A stretch of 64,000 nt of DNA from JBBQWT01 sp038210375 (lineage in GTDB: Bacteria; Acidobacteriota; Terriglobia; Terriglobales; Acidobacteriaceae): assembly GCA_038210375.1 (NCBI GenBank), contig JBBQWT010000012.1, positions 32,454-96,453 on the forward strand, given 5' to 3'. Position numbers and translations under genes: made by a program. A model generated the notes under the pieces. It made no database searches, was not told the origin of the DNA, and saw only the letters and a program-made list of their open reading frames with translations. Below, piece by piece: positions 34,530 to 43,788 of this stretch (positions within the stretch are counted from its first letter, which is position 1; each line of letters begins with the position of its first letter).

Positions 34530-34665
34530 ACCACAGAAACCAAAGTGTAAGACCAAAACCGAGAAGCAAAACCAAACACCAAGACCAAAACCAAACACCA
34601 AGACCAATACCAAACGCCAAAACTGAAAACCAAAACCAAGGCCACATCCAAAAACCAACAAACAA
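34530..34665. repeat. Low-complexity ACCAAA/ACCAAG tandem repeat
   Basis: Irregular 6-bp-based repeats (CCAAAACCAAACACCAAGAC and similar) run for about 130 bp with a strong A/C strand bias. The frames that cross it on the minus strand give Val/Phe/Trp/Leu repeats and are artefacts. Lies between the family C element and the end of the ASPIC/UnbV gene. Confidence 0.8.
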
Positions 34666-34702
34666 AAAAAGCAGATACTGCTCCAACATCCCCTGCAGGA
34701 AG

Positions 34703-36490
34703 CTAGGGCTTCCCCAGCGCGCGCCCCATCCCCTCGCGCAATACCTGAATACGGTCCACTTCCGCGGAAAAGAACTCGGTCAACCCCGAGGGCCAGCGCA
34801 CTTGCACTTCATCCACCCGGCTTGCCGCACCCAACCCAAAATGCACTCGTAGATCACTGCTGGAATCGTAGCTTGACCCGCTGCGCACCTCGTCGACGAA
34901 GATGCGGCCGCCGGCCTTCATTGTGATCCTTGCCCCAATGCCGTCGCGATTGCTTTTTGTGCCCACGGTCTTGAATCCGATCCAGTGGTTTGGATTGCGA
35001 CGCTGGTTCACCAGCAGACTGGGAGCGTCGCTCATGTTGCTGATCACCGCGGAAATTCTTCCATCATTCCAGAGATCACCCACCGCCAGCCCGCGTCCCG
35101 ACGAGCGCCGCGTGATTCCCGGCCCGGAGCTGGCCGAAATGTCGCTGAACTTGCCTTTGCCTTCATTGTGATAAAGAATGCGCGGCTCCTCGTACTCGGC
35201 CCCCAGCTTGTACCGGTCCACCTCGGGATAGACGTGGCCATTCACCAGCAGCAGGTCGGGCCAGCCGTCGTTGTCCACGTCGAGAAACATGGTTCCCCAA
35301 CCCAGGAACTGGGTGTGCAGGCCGAGGCCGGCGGGAAACGTGGAATCGGAAAAGCTGCCGTCTCCGCGATTGCGGTAGAGAGTGGAAGTATCGTCGGAGA
35401 AATTGGTCTTGAAGATGTCGAGGTTGCCGTCGCCGTCGTAATCGCCCACCGCGGCGCCCATGCCGGCCTGTTCGCGGCCATCGTCGTTGAACGCCGCTCC
35501 GGCGGTGACCGCGACATCGGTAAACGTTCCATCCTTGTTGTTCTGGTAAAGAATGCTGGGAGTGCTGTCACAGGCCACAAAAATATCCGGCCAGCCATCG
35601 TTATCGAAATCCAGGGTGGATACGCTGAAGCAATAGTGCCCTGAAGTCTTGTCGATGCCCGCCTTGGCGGTCACGTCGGCAAATTTGCCTTTGCCCAGGT
35701 TGTGATACAGGGTGTTATTCGCGCTCTTCAACCCGCGTGGACCGCACATCACCGGCGCGCCCTTCCACTGGCAGTGCAAACCCTGCCCCGGAGCGGGAGC
35801 GGCGTGCAAATCAAAATCTACGTAGTTGGCGACCACGATATCGAGCAGGCCGTCGCGATCGTAATCCACAAACGTGCAACCCGTGCCCCAGTTGGCTTTG
35901 CCCTGTGCGCCCAAGGGCGCGCTCACCCCGGCTTCCACCGCAACCTCCTTGAAAGTTCCGTTGCCCAGGTTGTGGTAAAGCCGGTTGCGGCCGTAATAGG
36001 TGACGTACAGGTCGTCCCAGCCGTCGTTGTCGTAATCGCCGGCGCACGCCCCCTGGCCCCAACCCGAGGAGCGCAGCCCCGCCTTGTCGGTCACATCGGT
36101 AAATGTGCCGTCGTGGTTGTTGTGAAAGAGATGGTTGCTGGGGGCGGGCCCGGCGTGCTTGCCCTCGCCCTCGAGGGTGGTTCCGTTGACCACGAAAATA
36201 TCGGGCCAGCCGTCGTTGTCATAATCAAAGATGGCGATGCCCGATCCGGTGGTTTCAATAATGTATTTCTTGCGATCGACGCCGCCGGAGACGTTGATGG
36301 TCCGCAAGCCGGCCTTCTCGGCAACGTCAACGAAGTACGCTGGGCCGTCGGATTCCGGATTTCGCGCCGCGTCAGGTTTCGTCCTTTCCCGCGGAGCGGC
36401 GGATACAGAAGCGGCGGAGGAAACATTCGCCTGCGCGCGACTCGAAGCCGCACATCCCAGCAACAGCACTAATATCCAGAATGATTTCAT
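34703..36490 (-). CDS. Secreted FG-GAP/ASPIC-UnbV (CRTAC1-type) protein
   Basis: 595 residues. Signal peptide (FWILVLLLGCAASSRAQ), a short low-complexity linker, then FG-GAP/VCBS blades from ~48 to ~470 with calcium loops (FDYDNDGWPDIF, DYDRDGLLDIV, DYDGDGNLDIF). ASPIC/UnbV domain at ~490-570 (TKSNRDGIGARIT, SSYDSSSDLRVHFGLG, VRWPSGL). Collinear with and clearly homologous to the 604-residue protein at 32028, but Sec-exported rather than Tat-exported. Divergent from the TPR gene at 36579 across 88 bp, so a shared promoter region is likely. Confidence 0.88.
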   Translation of the reverse strand: MKSFWILVLLLGCAASSRAQANVSSAASVSAAPRERTKPDAARNPESDGPAYFVDVAEKAGLRTINVSGGVDRKKYIIETTGSGIAIFDYDNDGWPDIFVVNGTTLEGEGKHAGPAPSNHLFHNNHDGTFTDVTDKAGLRSSGWGQGACAGDYDNDGWDDLYVTYYGRNRLYHNLGNGTFKEVAVEAGVSAPLGAQGKANWGTGCTFVDYDRDGLLDIVVANYVDFDLHAAPAPGQGLHCQWKGAPVMCGPRGLKSANNTLYHNLGKGKFADVTAKAGIDKTSGHYCFSVSTLDFDNDGWPDIFVACDSTPSILYQNNKDGTFTDVAVTAGAAFNDDGREQAGMGAAVGDYDGDGNLDIFKTNFSDDTSTLYRNRGDGSFSDSTFPAGLGLHTQFLGWGTMFLDVDNDGWPDLLLVNGHVYPEVDRYKLGAEYEEPRILYHNEGKGKFSDISASSGPGITRRSSGRGLAVGDLWNDGRISAVISNMSDAPSLLVNQRRNPNHWIGFKTVGTKSNRDGIGARITMKAGGRIFVDEVRSGSSYDSSSDLRVHFGLGAASRVDEVQVRWPSGLTEFFSAEVDRIQVLREGMGRALGKP

Positions 36491-36578
36491 GTTAGATGGG
36501 AACCGCAGCCTTGGGTGAATGCCGGCAGCGATGGATCCGCGTACCCATTTTCATTCTAAATGCAGCTAAACTTGAAGC

Positions 36579-38288
36579 ATGAAAGCCCTTTTGACATGTG
36601 TGCTGCTACTGGGTCCAGTTTTGTGCGCGGCTGCGCCTCCGCGCGCGGCCGATCCCATGGCGGAAGGCGCCGGGGCTTTGCGGAAGCATGATTTACCGGC
36701 CGCGCGGCATGCTTTCGAACGCGCGGTGAAAGCGAATCCCGGTAGTGCGGCTGCCCACAACCTGCTGGGCTTTGTGGAAATGCTGGAAAACGATGTCGCC
36801 GCAGCTATTACCGAGCTGCGCGCCGCAACCACTCTGCAACCCGAGTTACAGCCGGCGTGGATCAATCTCGGCGAGGCCCTGGGACAAGGGGGAGAGTGGG
36901 AAGAATCGGTTGCCGCCTTCCGCAAGGGTTTGGCGCTCGCTCCCGCGGACGCGGCGGCGCATTCCGCCTACGCTCATTCCCTGAGCAATCACGGCGAGCT
37001 CAATGAGGCGATCGCCGAGATGCAGCAGGCGATCGAGCTCTCTCCTGAAACGGCGCAACTGCACGACGACCTGGGGTCATTGCTGGCGCAGAAGAACCAG
37101 CCGGGCGATGCCACCGCGGAATTCAAGAAGGCCGCCAGCCTCGATCCGCAACTGGCTTCGCCGCACCTGCACCTGGCCGTGCTGGTACTTGACCAGGATC
37201 CCGACGCCGCGATGGCCGAATTGAAAATCGCGGCGGCGGCCGGCGACCCGCATGCGAATTATTACCTCAGCAAGGCGTTGATGAAGAAAGGCGACATTCC
37301 CGGCGCCCTGGCCGCGATTGAGGCCGGGGCAAAACTGAATCCCGAGTCTCCGGCGGAATCGGCGCAGTGGGGCTTCCTGTTACAGCGGTCCGGAGAACTG
37401 GAAAGCGCGATTGCGCTGTTCCGCAAGGTCATCACACTTACTCCGGGCGACCCGGAGGCGCACAACAATCTGGGCCTGGCGCTGCTGCAGACCGCTGAGG
37501 TCGCGCCCGCTATCACCGAATTGCAAACCGCAATTAAATTGCGCCCGGCTGAAGCTTCTTACCGTAATAACCTGGGCGCGGCGTATTTACAGAAGGCCGA
37601 CTTTGATTCGGCGATCAAGGAATATGAAGCCGGGCTGGACTTGTCCCCGGCCGATCCCGAGTTGCACTACAACCTTGGGCTGGCCCACAAGTTGAAAGAC
37701 CAAATGCCGCAGGCCATCGCCGAATTCCGCAAGGCTCTGGCATTGAACCCCAAGCTGACCGATGCCCGCTATACCCTGGGGGTCACCCTCTGGCAAAAGG
37801 GAGATTTCACCGGCGCCGCCGAAGAATTGCAGGCCGTGGTCGCTGATAATCCGGCCTACGCCGAGGCCTGGTACACCTTGGGAACCGTTCAGAAACAGTT
37901 GGCGAAGCTAAACGAGGCCGCGAGCTCGTTGCGCGAGGCCATCAAGCTCCAGCCCAACTTCGCCGGGGCCCATGTGACCCTGGCTTCGGTTCTGCACCAG
38001 TTGGGGGATGAAGGCGGCGCCAAGCTGGAAAGCGAAGCCGCAGCGCAGGTAAGCCAATCGCAGAATGGCAGGCAGGCCGCGACCTTCTCCACCAATTTTG
38101 GCAAGAAACTGATGGCCGGCGGCGACTTGAAGGCCGCGGTGTCCCAGTTTGAAAGCGCTATAAAGAGCGATCCCACCTATCCCGACGCGCACTGGCAACT
38201 GGGCAAGGCCAAAGCCAGCCTGGGCGACCCCGAATCGGCTGCCAGGGAGCGCAAAAAGGCCCAGGAACTTGATCCCCGCCTGAAATAG
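36579..38288 (+). CDS. Exported TPR-repeat protein
   Basis: 569 residues: signal peptide (LLTCVLLLGPVLCAAAPP), then about 14-15 tetratricopeptide repeats through to the C-terminus. Typical repeat ends are AFRKGLALAPADAAAHSAYA, YRNNLGAAYLQKADFDSAIK and HYNLGLAHKLKDQMPQAIAE. No catalytic domain. A superhelical scaffold in the periplasm or on the outer membrane is expected. Its position between an ASPIC/UnbV gene and a TonB receptor gene suggests it assists that system, but this is inferred from context only. Confidence 0.88.
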   Translation: MKALLTCVLLLGPVLCAAAPPRAADPMAEGAGALRKHDLPAARHAFERAVKANPGSAAAHNLLGFVEMLENDVAAAITELRAATTLQPELQPAWINLGEALGQGGEWEESVAAFRKGLALAPADAAAHSAYAHSLSNHGELNEAIAEMQQAIELSPETAQLHDDLGSLLAQKNQPGDATAEFKKAASLDPQLASPHLHLAVLVLDQDPDAAMAELKIAAAAGDPHANYYLSKALMKKGDIPGALAAIEAGAKLNPESPAESAQWGFLLQRSGELESAIALFRKVITLTPGDPEAHNNLGLALLQTAEVAPAITELQTAIKLRPAEASYRNNLGAAYLQKADFDSAIKEYEAGLDLSPADPELHYNLGLAHKLKDQMPQAIAEFRKALALNPKLTDARYTLGVTLWQKGDFTGAAEELQAVVADNPAYAEAWYTLGTVQKQLAKLNEAASSLREAIKLQPNFAGAHVTLASVLHQLGDEGGAKLESEAAAQVSQSQNGRQAATFSTNFGKKLMAGGDLKAAVSQFESAIKSDPTYPDAHWQLGKAKASLGDPESAARERKKAQELDPRLK

Positions 38289-38536
38289 CTAGGGGCAAGT
38301 TCCTATCACGGACCTTAGGGGAGTCCAGTCCGGATTTTCAGGCGCACCAATAATATTTTGGATTCAATGGATACAATAATGCATATGTACTAATCATCGA
38401 GATACGGAAAATTGTAGACAACAACCTTTTTTGCAGCTAAAGCATTTATTTTCAATACCCGGGCGTGGCCATTAAATTGCATCATGAATTCTGACAATCC
38501 ATTTTTGCGGTGTTCCCCCCAGGAGATACGAAAGAC

Positions 38537-41500
38537 ATGAAAAGGACAATCGCTACCGGACTTGCACTGGCGCTGATTTGTTTCGCGCTGGTTCTGACTC
38601 CGACCCCCAGTTCCGCACAGGCGGTTTACGGGTCGATTCTCGGCACAGTCTCTGACACCAGCGGAGCCGCGGTTCCGGGCGCCAAAATTTCAGTTACATC
38701 AGTGAAACAAGCGACCACCGTGGATACGGTCAGCAACGAGGGCGGCAACTTTACGGTGGATCACCTGATTCCGGGTGATTACGACGTGAAGGTGGAAGCC
38801 CCCAATTTCAAGTCCGCGGAAAACAGCGCGGTGACCGTGAACGCTGACGCAGCGTCGAAGGTAGATATGAAGCTTGAGGTCGGCGCCATCTCGCAGACCG
38901 TCGATGTCACCGCCCAGCCCGACCTGCTCAAGACCGACAAGAGCGACGTGGCCGTGGTGTTCAACGAGAAGGCAGTTTCCGAGCTTCCTCTGTTCAACCG
39001 CAATTTCACTCAGTTGGAGCTTTCGGTTCCAGGCACGCAGCGCCTGGTGGGCTGGTCCCACGCCGCCACTGAAGATCCCCAGGCCGGGCAGCAGATTTTC
39101 GTCAATGGCCAGCACTTCAGCGGCACCGCTTTCGAGCTTGATGGCACCGATAACCAGGACCCGATCCTGGGAATCATCGTCATCAACCCTACTTTGGAGT
39201 CGGTCACCGAAGCCAAAGTCACCACCCAGAATTTCGATGCCCAGTTCGGCAAAGCCATCGCCGGCGTGGTGGCTTCGCAGACCAAGTCGGGCAGCAATAA
39301 CTTCCACGGCAGCCTTTTCGGCTTCCGCCGCAGCGACGCCCTGCAGGCCCGCAACCCTTACACCCAGTCGCGCAAGGATCCCATCAGCGGACGTTTCGTT
39401 CCGCCCAGCAAATGGACGCAGTACGGCGGCTCCATCGGCGGTCCCATCAAGCGCGATAAGACGTTCTTCTTCGGAGACTACCAGGGCACGCGCCGCACCA
39501 CCGGCACCACCCAGCAGGTCACGGTTCCCACCAACCTGGTGCGCACCACCTGCCTGGCGCCCGCCGGCAACTGCGATTTGAGCGAATATCTGGTTGCCCC
39601 GCTTGGACAGGGACAGATTTATGACCCGACTACCGGCACCAAAGACCCGATCACCGGCCAGTTTACCGGCGCCGGTCGCACTCCTTTTGCGGGTAATCTG
39701 ATTCCGGTAGCCCGCTTGTCGGCTCCGGCACTGGCCCTTCTTCGCGCCCTCCCGGCTCCGTCCATCGGTGGCATCACCAACAACCTCACCGGCTCGGGCT
39801 CCGGCCCTTACGATGATGACGAGTTCAACGTCCGCGTCGATCACGCCGCCACCCAGAACCTTCACCTATTTGGTCGCTACAGCCTGGCCGACTATCGCTT
39901 GTCAGGCAAAGGAATTTTTGGCGCGCTGGGCGGCCCCGGCTTTGGCCAGGGAGGCCTGGCGGGCAACTCCAAGAGCCGCGATCAGAGCGTCGCTACGGGT
40001 TTTGATTACGCCTTGAGCCCCACCCTGCTTACCGATTTCCGCTTCGGCTACCTCCGCTATAACGTGGCCGCCAATAAATTTGACGTGGGAACAGCACCGG
40101 CAACCGCCTTCGGGATACCGGGACTGAATACTGGGAGCGTTGCCACTTCCGGCTTGCCGGGTTTCTTCCTCCAGGATCCTAATAACATTACTCCCGACAT
40201 AAAGTTTGGCGAAGCTCTCGACATAACTCGCTGCAACTGTGGGTTGACCGAACAGGAGTCGCAGATTCAGTTTGTCAACAACTGGACCAAGACCATAGGC
40301 GATCACTCGGTGAAGTTCGGCGGCGACATTCGCGCTGCGCGCAACCTGCGCATACCCAGCGATGCCAACCGCGCCGGCCAGCTTCGGTTCAATGGAGGAG
40401 ACACAGCAAACAACGGCGCCGGAGGGCTGTCGATCGCCACCTTCCTGCTGGGTGACGTAACCAAATTGGAGCGTTACGTCAGCAGCAGCCTTAATGCCGC
40501 GGAACGGCAGAAGCGCTGGTTCTTCTATGGCCAGGATCTGTGGCGCATCACTCCCAGGCTGACCGTCAACTACGGTACCCGCTATGAGATTTATTTCCCA
40601 GAATCAGTAAATGGCAAGGGAAATGGCGGTTTCGCCGACCTGAACACCGGCAACATCCGTGTCGCCGGCTACGGCAATATTGGACTGAACGGGAACATTA
40701 AGAATTCGTTCACCAACTTTGCTCCCCGCCTCGGCCTCTCCTACCAATTTGATCAAAAGACCGTGGTTCGCATGGGTTACGGGCGCAGCTATGACCTCGG
40801 CGTCTTTGGCTCCAACTTCGGACACACCGTCACCCAAAACCTGCCAGTCCTGGTGAATCAGAATGTTACCGGACCGGTCCAGGACCGGACTGCCGCCTTC
40901 ACCCTTACCGCTGGGGCTCCCGCCTTTGTTTTCCCGGCTATTCCGGCGAACGGCTTAATTCCTTTTGCCGATGGCATCAATCCGAAAATCCGTCCCACCA
41001 AGATTCGTCTGCCTACCATCGACGCCTGGAACCTGGCCATCGAGCGTCAGCTTACCTCCACTATGACGGCTGAAATTGCCTACGTTGGCAACAAGGGGAC
41101 CCACGTCTTCGCAGGCAACGGACCCTCCTTCAATGTCAACCAGGCTTCAGTCGTTGGCTTCGGAGTCCTCCCCTTCAACCAGCGCCGCCCGTACTTCAAC
41201 AAGTTCAACAATGGCGGAATCATCTGCTGCTCGGGCGATTTGAACTACCTGGGCAACAGCGCTGGGAACAACTACAACGCCCTGCAGGCCAAGCTGACCC
41301 GCCGCCTTTCCCAGGGTCTGCAGTTCTCCGCTCACTACACCTGGTCGCGCGCCATGAACTACAACGATGACTACTTCGCGATCAATCCCTACACCGGCTA
41401 CGGTCCTGACGATTACAACCGCCGCCACGTATTTGTCCTGAACGCGCTCTACGAGTTACCCATCGGCCGCGGCCGGATGTTCCTCGGAGACATGAACCGA

Positions 41501-42028
41501 TTCGCCGATGCCATTCTTGGTGGCTGGCAGATCAATACCATCACCAACATCAGCAGCGGGCTGCCCTTTACCGCGAGCTACAGCGAATGTGGCCAGGACA
41601 AAGACACCGGTCCTTGCCGTCCCAATCGTGTGGGCAGCTTTAGCCAGGGCGTCGGCGGCCTCGTCATCCCCGCCAACGGAACGGCTTATCGAAACTATTT
41701 CACTCCAGTAGCTCCTTTGGCTGCCAATGGCGCTACCTCCGGAGCGTTCAGCCGCCCCGCGGTTGGAACCTTCGGCGGCAGCCGCAACTCCTTTACCGGT
41801 CCGCGGTTCTTCAGCTCTGATATGTCCCTGCTGAAAAACTTCACCATCACCGAGCGGGTCAAAGCTCAGTTCCGTGCCGAAGCCTTCAACGTCTTCAACC
41901 ACCCCATTCAGGCCATCCCGGGTAACACCTGTATCGATTGCGTGGGAGGAGATGCGGGCAGAATTACCAACATCGAAGAAGGAACGCAGATGCGTAACTT
42001 CCAATTTGGCGTAAGACTGAGCTTCTAA
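38537..42028 (+). CDS. Oar-like TonB-dependent outer-membrane receptor
   Basis: 1163 residues from ATG 38537 (AGGAG 11 bases upstream; signal LALALICFALVLTPTPSSAQ). Residues ~30-115 are a carboxypeptidase-regulatory-like beta-sandwich (YGSILGTVSDTSGAAVPGAK). A plug-like region follows (VSELPLFNRNFTQLELSVPG; EATVTTQNFDAQFGKAIAG-type segment near 225-245), then a long beta-barrel ending in a terminal aromatic (FGVRLSF). This is the giant receptor type abundant in Acidobacteriota, linked to uptake of large substrates such as glycans. No classical TonB box was identified. Followed by an intrinsic terminator; 248 bp of AT-richer DNA upstream likely hold its promoter. Confidence 0.92.
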   Translation: MKRTIATGLALALICFALVLTPTPSSAQAVYGSILGTVSDTSGAAVPGAKISVTSVKQATTVDTVSNEGGNFTVDHLIPGDYDVKVEAPNFKSAENSAVTVNADAASKVDMKLEVGAISQTVDVTAQPDLLKTDKSDVAVVFNEKAVSELPLFNRNFTQLELSVPGTQRLVGWSHAATEDPQAGQQIFVNGQHFSGTAFELDGTDNQDPILGIIVINPTLESVTEAKVTTQNFDAQFGKAIAGVVASQTKSGSNNFHGSLFGFRRSDALQARNPYTQSRKDPISGRFVPPSKWTQYGGSIGGPIKRDKTFFFGDYQGTRRTTGTTQQVTVPTNLVRTTCLAPAGNCDLSEYLVAPLGQGQIYDPTTGTKDPITGQFTGAGRTPFAGNLIPVARLSAPALALLRALPAPSIGGITNNLTGSGSGPYDDDEFNVRVDHAATQNLHLFGRYSLADYRLSGKGIFGALGGPGFGQGGLAGNSKSRDQSVATGFDYALSPTLLTDFRFGYLRYNVAANKFDVGTAPATAFGIPGLNTGSVATSGLPGFFLQDPNNITPDIKFGEALDITRCNCGLTEQESQIQFVNNWTKTIGDHSVKFGGDIRAARNLRIPSDANRAGQLRFNGGDTANNGAGGLSIATFLLGDVTKLERYVSSSLNAAERQKRWFFYGQDLWRITPRLTVNYGTRYEIYFPESVNGKGNGGFADLNTGNIRVAGYGNIGLNGNIKNSFTNFAPRLGLSYQFDQKTVVRMGYGRSYDLGVFGSNFGHTVTQNLPVLVNQNVTGPVQDRTAAFTLTAGAPAFVFPAIPANGLIPFADGINPKIRPTKIRLPTIDAWNLAIERQLTSTMTAEIAYVGNKGTHVFAGNGPSFNVNQASVVGFGVLPFNQRRPYFNKFNNGGIICCSGDLNYLGNSAGNNYNALQAKLTRRLSQGLQFSAHYTWSRAMNYNDDYFAINPYTGYGPDDYNRRHVFVLNALYELPIGRGRMFLGDMNRFADAILGGWQINTITNISSGLPFTASYSECGQDKDTGPCRPNRVGSFSQGVGGLVIPANGTAYRNYFTPVAPLAANGATSGAFSRPAVGTFGGSRNSFTGPRFFSSDMSLLKNFTITERVKAQFRAEAFNVFNHPIQAIPGNTCIDCVGGDAGRITNIEEGTQMRNFQFGVRLSF

Positions 42029-42051
42029 AACAATCTGTTCAACTAACCCAG

Positions 42052-42082
42052 ATGGGAGCCGAAACCGGCTCCCATTTGTTTT
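42052..42082 (+). terminator. Rho-independent terminator of the TonB receptor gene
   Basis: Stem ATGGGAGCCG (42052-42061) / CGGCTCCCAT (42066-42075), 4-nt loop, followed by TTGTTTTTA. Starts 24 bp after the stop codon. Confidence 0.92.
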
Positions 42083-42147
42083 TAGTACGGAATTTTATTT
42101 TTGAATGAATGAATTTCCGCCCGTAGTCTTATGTCCTTCGGCACAGA

Positions 42148-42584
42148 TGCACGCGTTTTACCTGAATTGTCATTCCGAGCGCAAGCCGAGGAACCTTTTG
42201 TTTCCTTGACGCAAATTGTGCAGCCGGCCACAGCCACTAATTCAAAGAAGTCGACGCTCAAACGTTACGCGTAGCCTGCCGTTGACTTTATCGGTGGGAG
42301 GAAACAAATCTTTACCCAGGCGCACTACGCCGGTTGGGAGTGGATGCAACAGGTGTGCAGGAAGGGTTCAGAATGCAGTTGTGGAAAGCACGAACCCGAA
42401 CGGCTTGATTTTTGGGGCAAAAAAGATTTCCTGGTTTGCCAGGAAGGTCAAAAGCAGGCTCCGCGTAGAACCTGTTCGAAGGTCGGGTGAATTCGTGGAT
42501 TCGGGCTGGAACCCCTTCCGCCCAATAGAAACAAAGGGTTCATCGGCTTGCGCTCGGAATGACAAGTCATGTAAAACGTGCGCT
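42148..42584. mobile_element. Family A inverted-repeat element, copy 4
   Basis: Left arm CTGAATTGTCATTCCGAGCG (42162-42181) through GCCGAGGAACC and TTTGTTTCC. Right arm (GCTCGGAATGACAAGTCATG, about 42552-42571) is inverted. Inner arms: TACGCGTAGCCTGCCGTTGA near 42265 and GGTCAAAAGCAGGCTCCGCG near 42448. Longer centre than copies 2 and 3 (total about 437 bp). Confidence 0.73.
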
Positions 42585-42651
42585 TTTTTCCCCAAGGATC
42601 TATCGAACACAGGAATCCGGGCTTATCGAGACCCCGGGGCCCAACCAGATT

Positions 42652-42735
42652 AAGAGGAGACGCAAGGTCCTTCGCTCAGGCAAGAAGCCAGAGCTCGCTC
42701 CAGGATGACAATGCAAAAGGGGTTCTCGCTAACCA
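42652..42735. repeat. Family C half copy
   Basis: GACGCAAGGTCCTTCGCTCA, then GAGCTCGCTCCAGGATGACA (about 42691-42710), matches the right arm of the GIY-YIG element. Together with family A copy 4 and the terminator it explains most of the 42029-42813 gap. Confidence 0.6.
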
Positions 42736-42813
42736 GGATTGTCTTATGCGACTTTTTGGGATAGTCCCGGTTCACGTCAAAGACGTGCTCCACAAGCAGC
42801 GGTAAGATAGCTT

Positions 42814-43725
42814 ATGCCGTCAGGTAAAGTCCTGCTTATATGCGTGCTGTTGACAGCAACCGCCCATGGCCAACTGCCGCCAACTGCGGCCCCGACCGCC
42901 CACCAGCAGGGAATTGATGCCTTCCGCAAGGCGGAGTACCTGCAGGCTGCCACCGCACTGAAACGCGCCCTGGCGCAAGACCCTAACGACCGCGAAGCCA
43001 CCCAGTTGCTGGGACTCAGCTACTTCTACCTCGGCAGCCCCGCCGAAGCCATTCCACTGCTGGAAAGAGTTCGCTCCTGGTATTCCTCGGCCAACGTCGA
43101 TGCCTCATACGTTCTGGGATTGCTGTACATCCAGACTCGCGATTACGTGAAGGCCCGTGGTTCTTTCGCGGAAATGTATGCGGTGCCGCCCGAGTCCGCG
43201 GCTGCGTATCTATTCACCGCGCGCATGCTGCTGCGCCAGGGATTCGATCCCATTGCCGAGGAATACGCGCACAAGGCAGTGGCGCTCGATCCGCGGCTGC
43301 CGCTGGCGCATCTACTTCTGGGCGAGTTCTACCTTTATAAATCGCGGGTACCCGATGCCATCACCGAGTTCAAGCAGGAATTGTCGCTGAACCCGGGATA
43401 TGCGCACGCCTACGACCGGCTGGCCGACGCCCATTTCCGCAGCGGAAATTTCGACGAAGCGCAAAGGCTGCTGCAGCGCGCCATCCTGCTGGATTCCACG
43501 TCCACCGGGCCGTATGTGCTGATGGGCAATGTCATGCTCAAGAAAGGCGACCCCGCGCAGGCCACTCGATACTTGAAAATCGCGGTGAAAATGGATCCCA
43601 ACAACTTCATCGCCCACCACCTGCTGGGCGAAGCCTATCGCGCCGCCGGGGACAAGCCCAACTCCGAACGTGAGTTGAAGCAGGCCGAACAGTTGCAGTC
43701 GGCGCAGAACCCCAAGTTCGAATAG
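42814..43725 (+). CDS. Exported TPR-repeat protein
   Basis: 303 residues: signal peptide (KVLLICVLLTATAHG), then about seven to eight TPR units (AFRKAEYLQAATALKRALAQ near 35-54; LGEFYLYKSRVPDAITEFKQ; RLADAHFRSGNFDEAQRLLQ; LMGNVMLKKGDPAQATRYLK). Ends with a short charged tail. Scaffold protein in the envelope; no enzymatic motif. Precedes the amidase gene with 63 bp between, and the TPR/FG-GAP protein further on. Confidence 0.87.
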   Translation: MPSGKVLLICVLLTATAHGQLPPTAAPTAHQQGIDAFRKAEYLQAATALKRALAQDPNDREATQLLGLSYFYLGSPAEAIPLLERVRSWYSSANVDASYVLGLLYIQTRDYVKARGSFAEMYAVPPESAAAYLFTARMLLRQGFDPIAEEYAHKAVALDPRLPLAHLLLGEFYLYKSRVPDAITEFKQELSLNPGYAHAYDRLADAHFRSGNFDEAQRLLQRAILLDSTSTGPYVLMGNVMLKKGDPAQATRYLKIAVKMDPNNFIAHHLLGEAYRAAGDKPNSERELKQAEQLQSAQNPKFE

Positions 43726-43788
43726 CTGCGCGACGCACCTCCCCGGCTCGGAAATGACAGCCGGCAAAAGTTGCCCGATAATTCATCC

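Noticed and set aside
34385..34689. Three overlapping minus-strand frames rich in Val, Leu, Phe and Trp
   Set aside because: They translate the ACCAAA-type simple repeat in different frames; no start context, no family.
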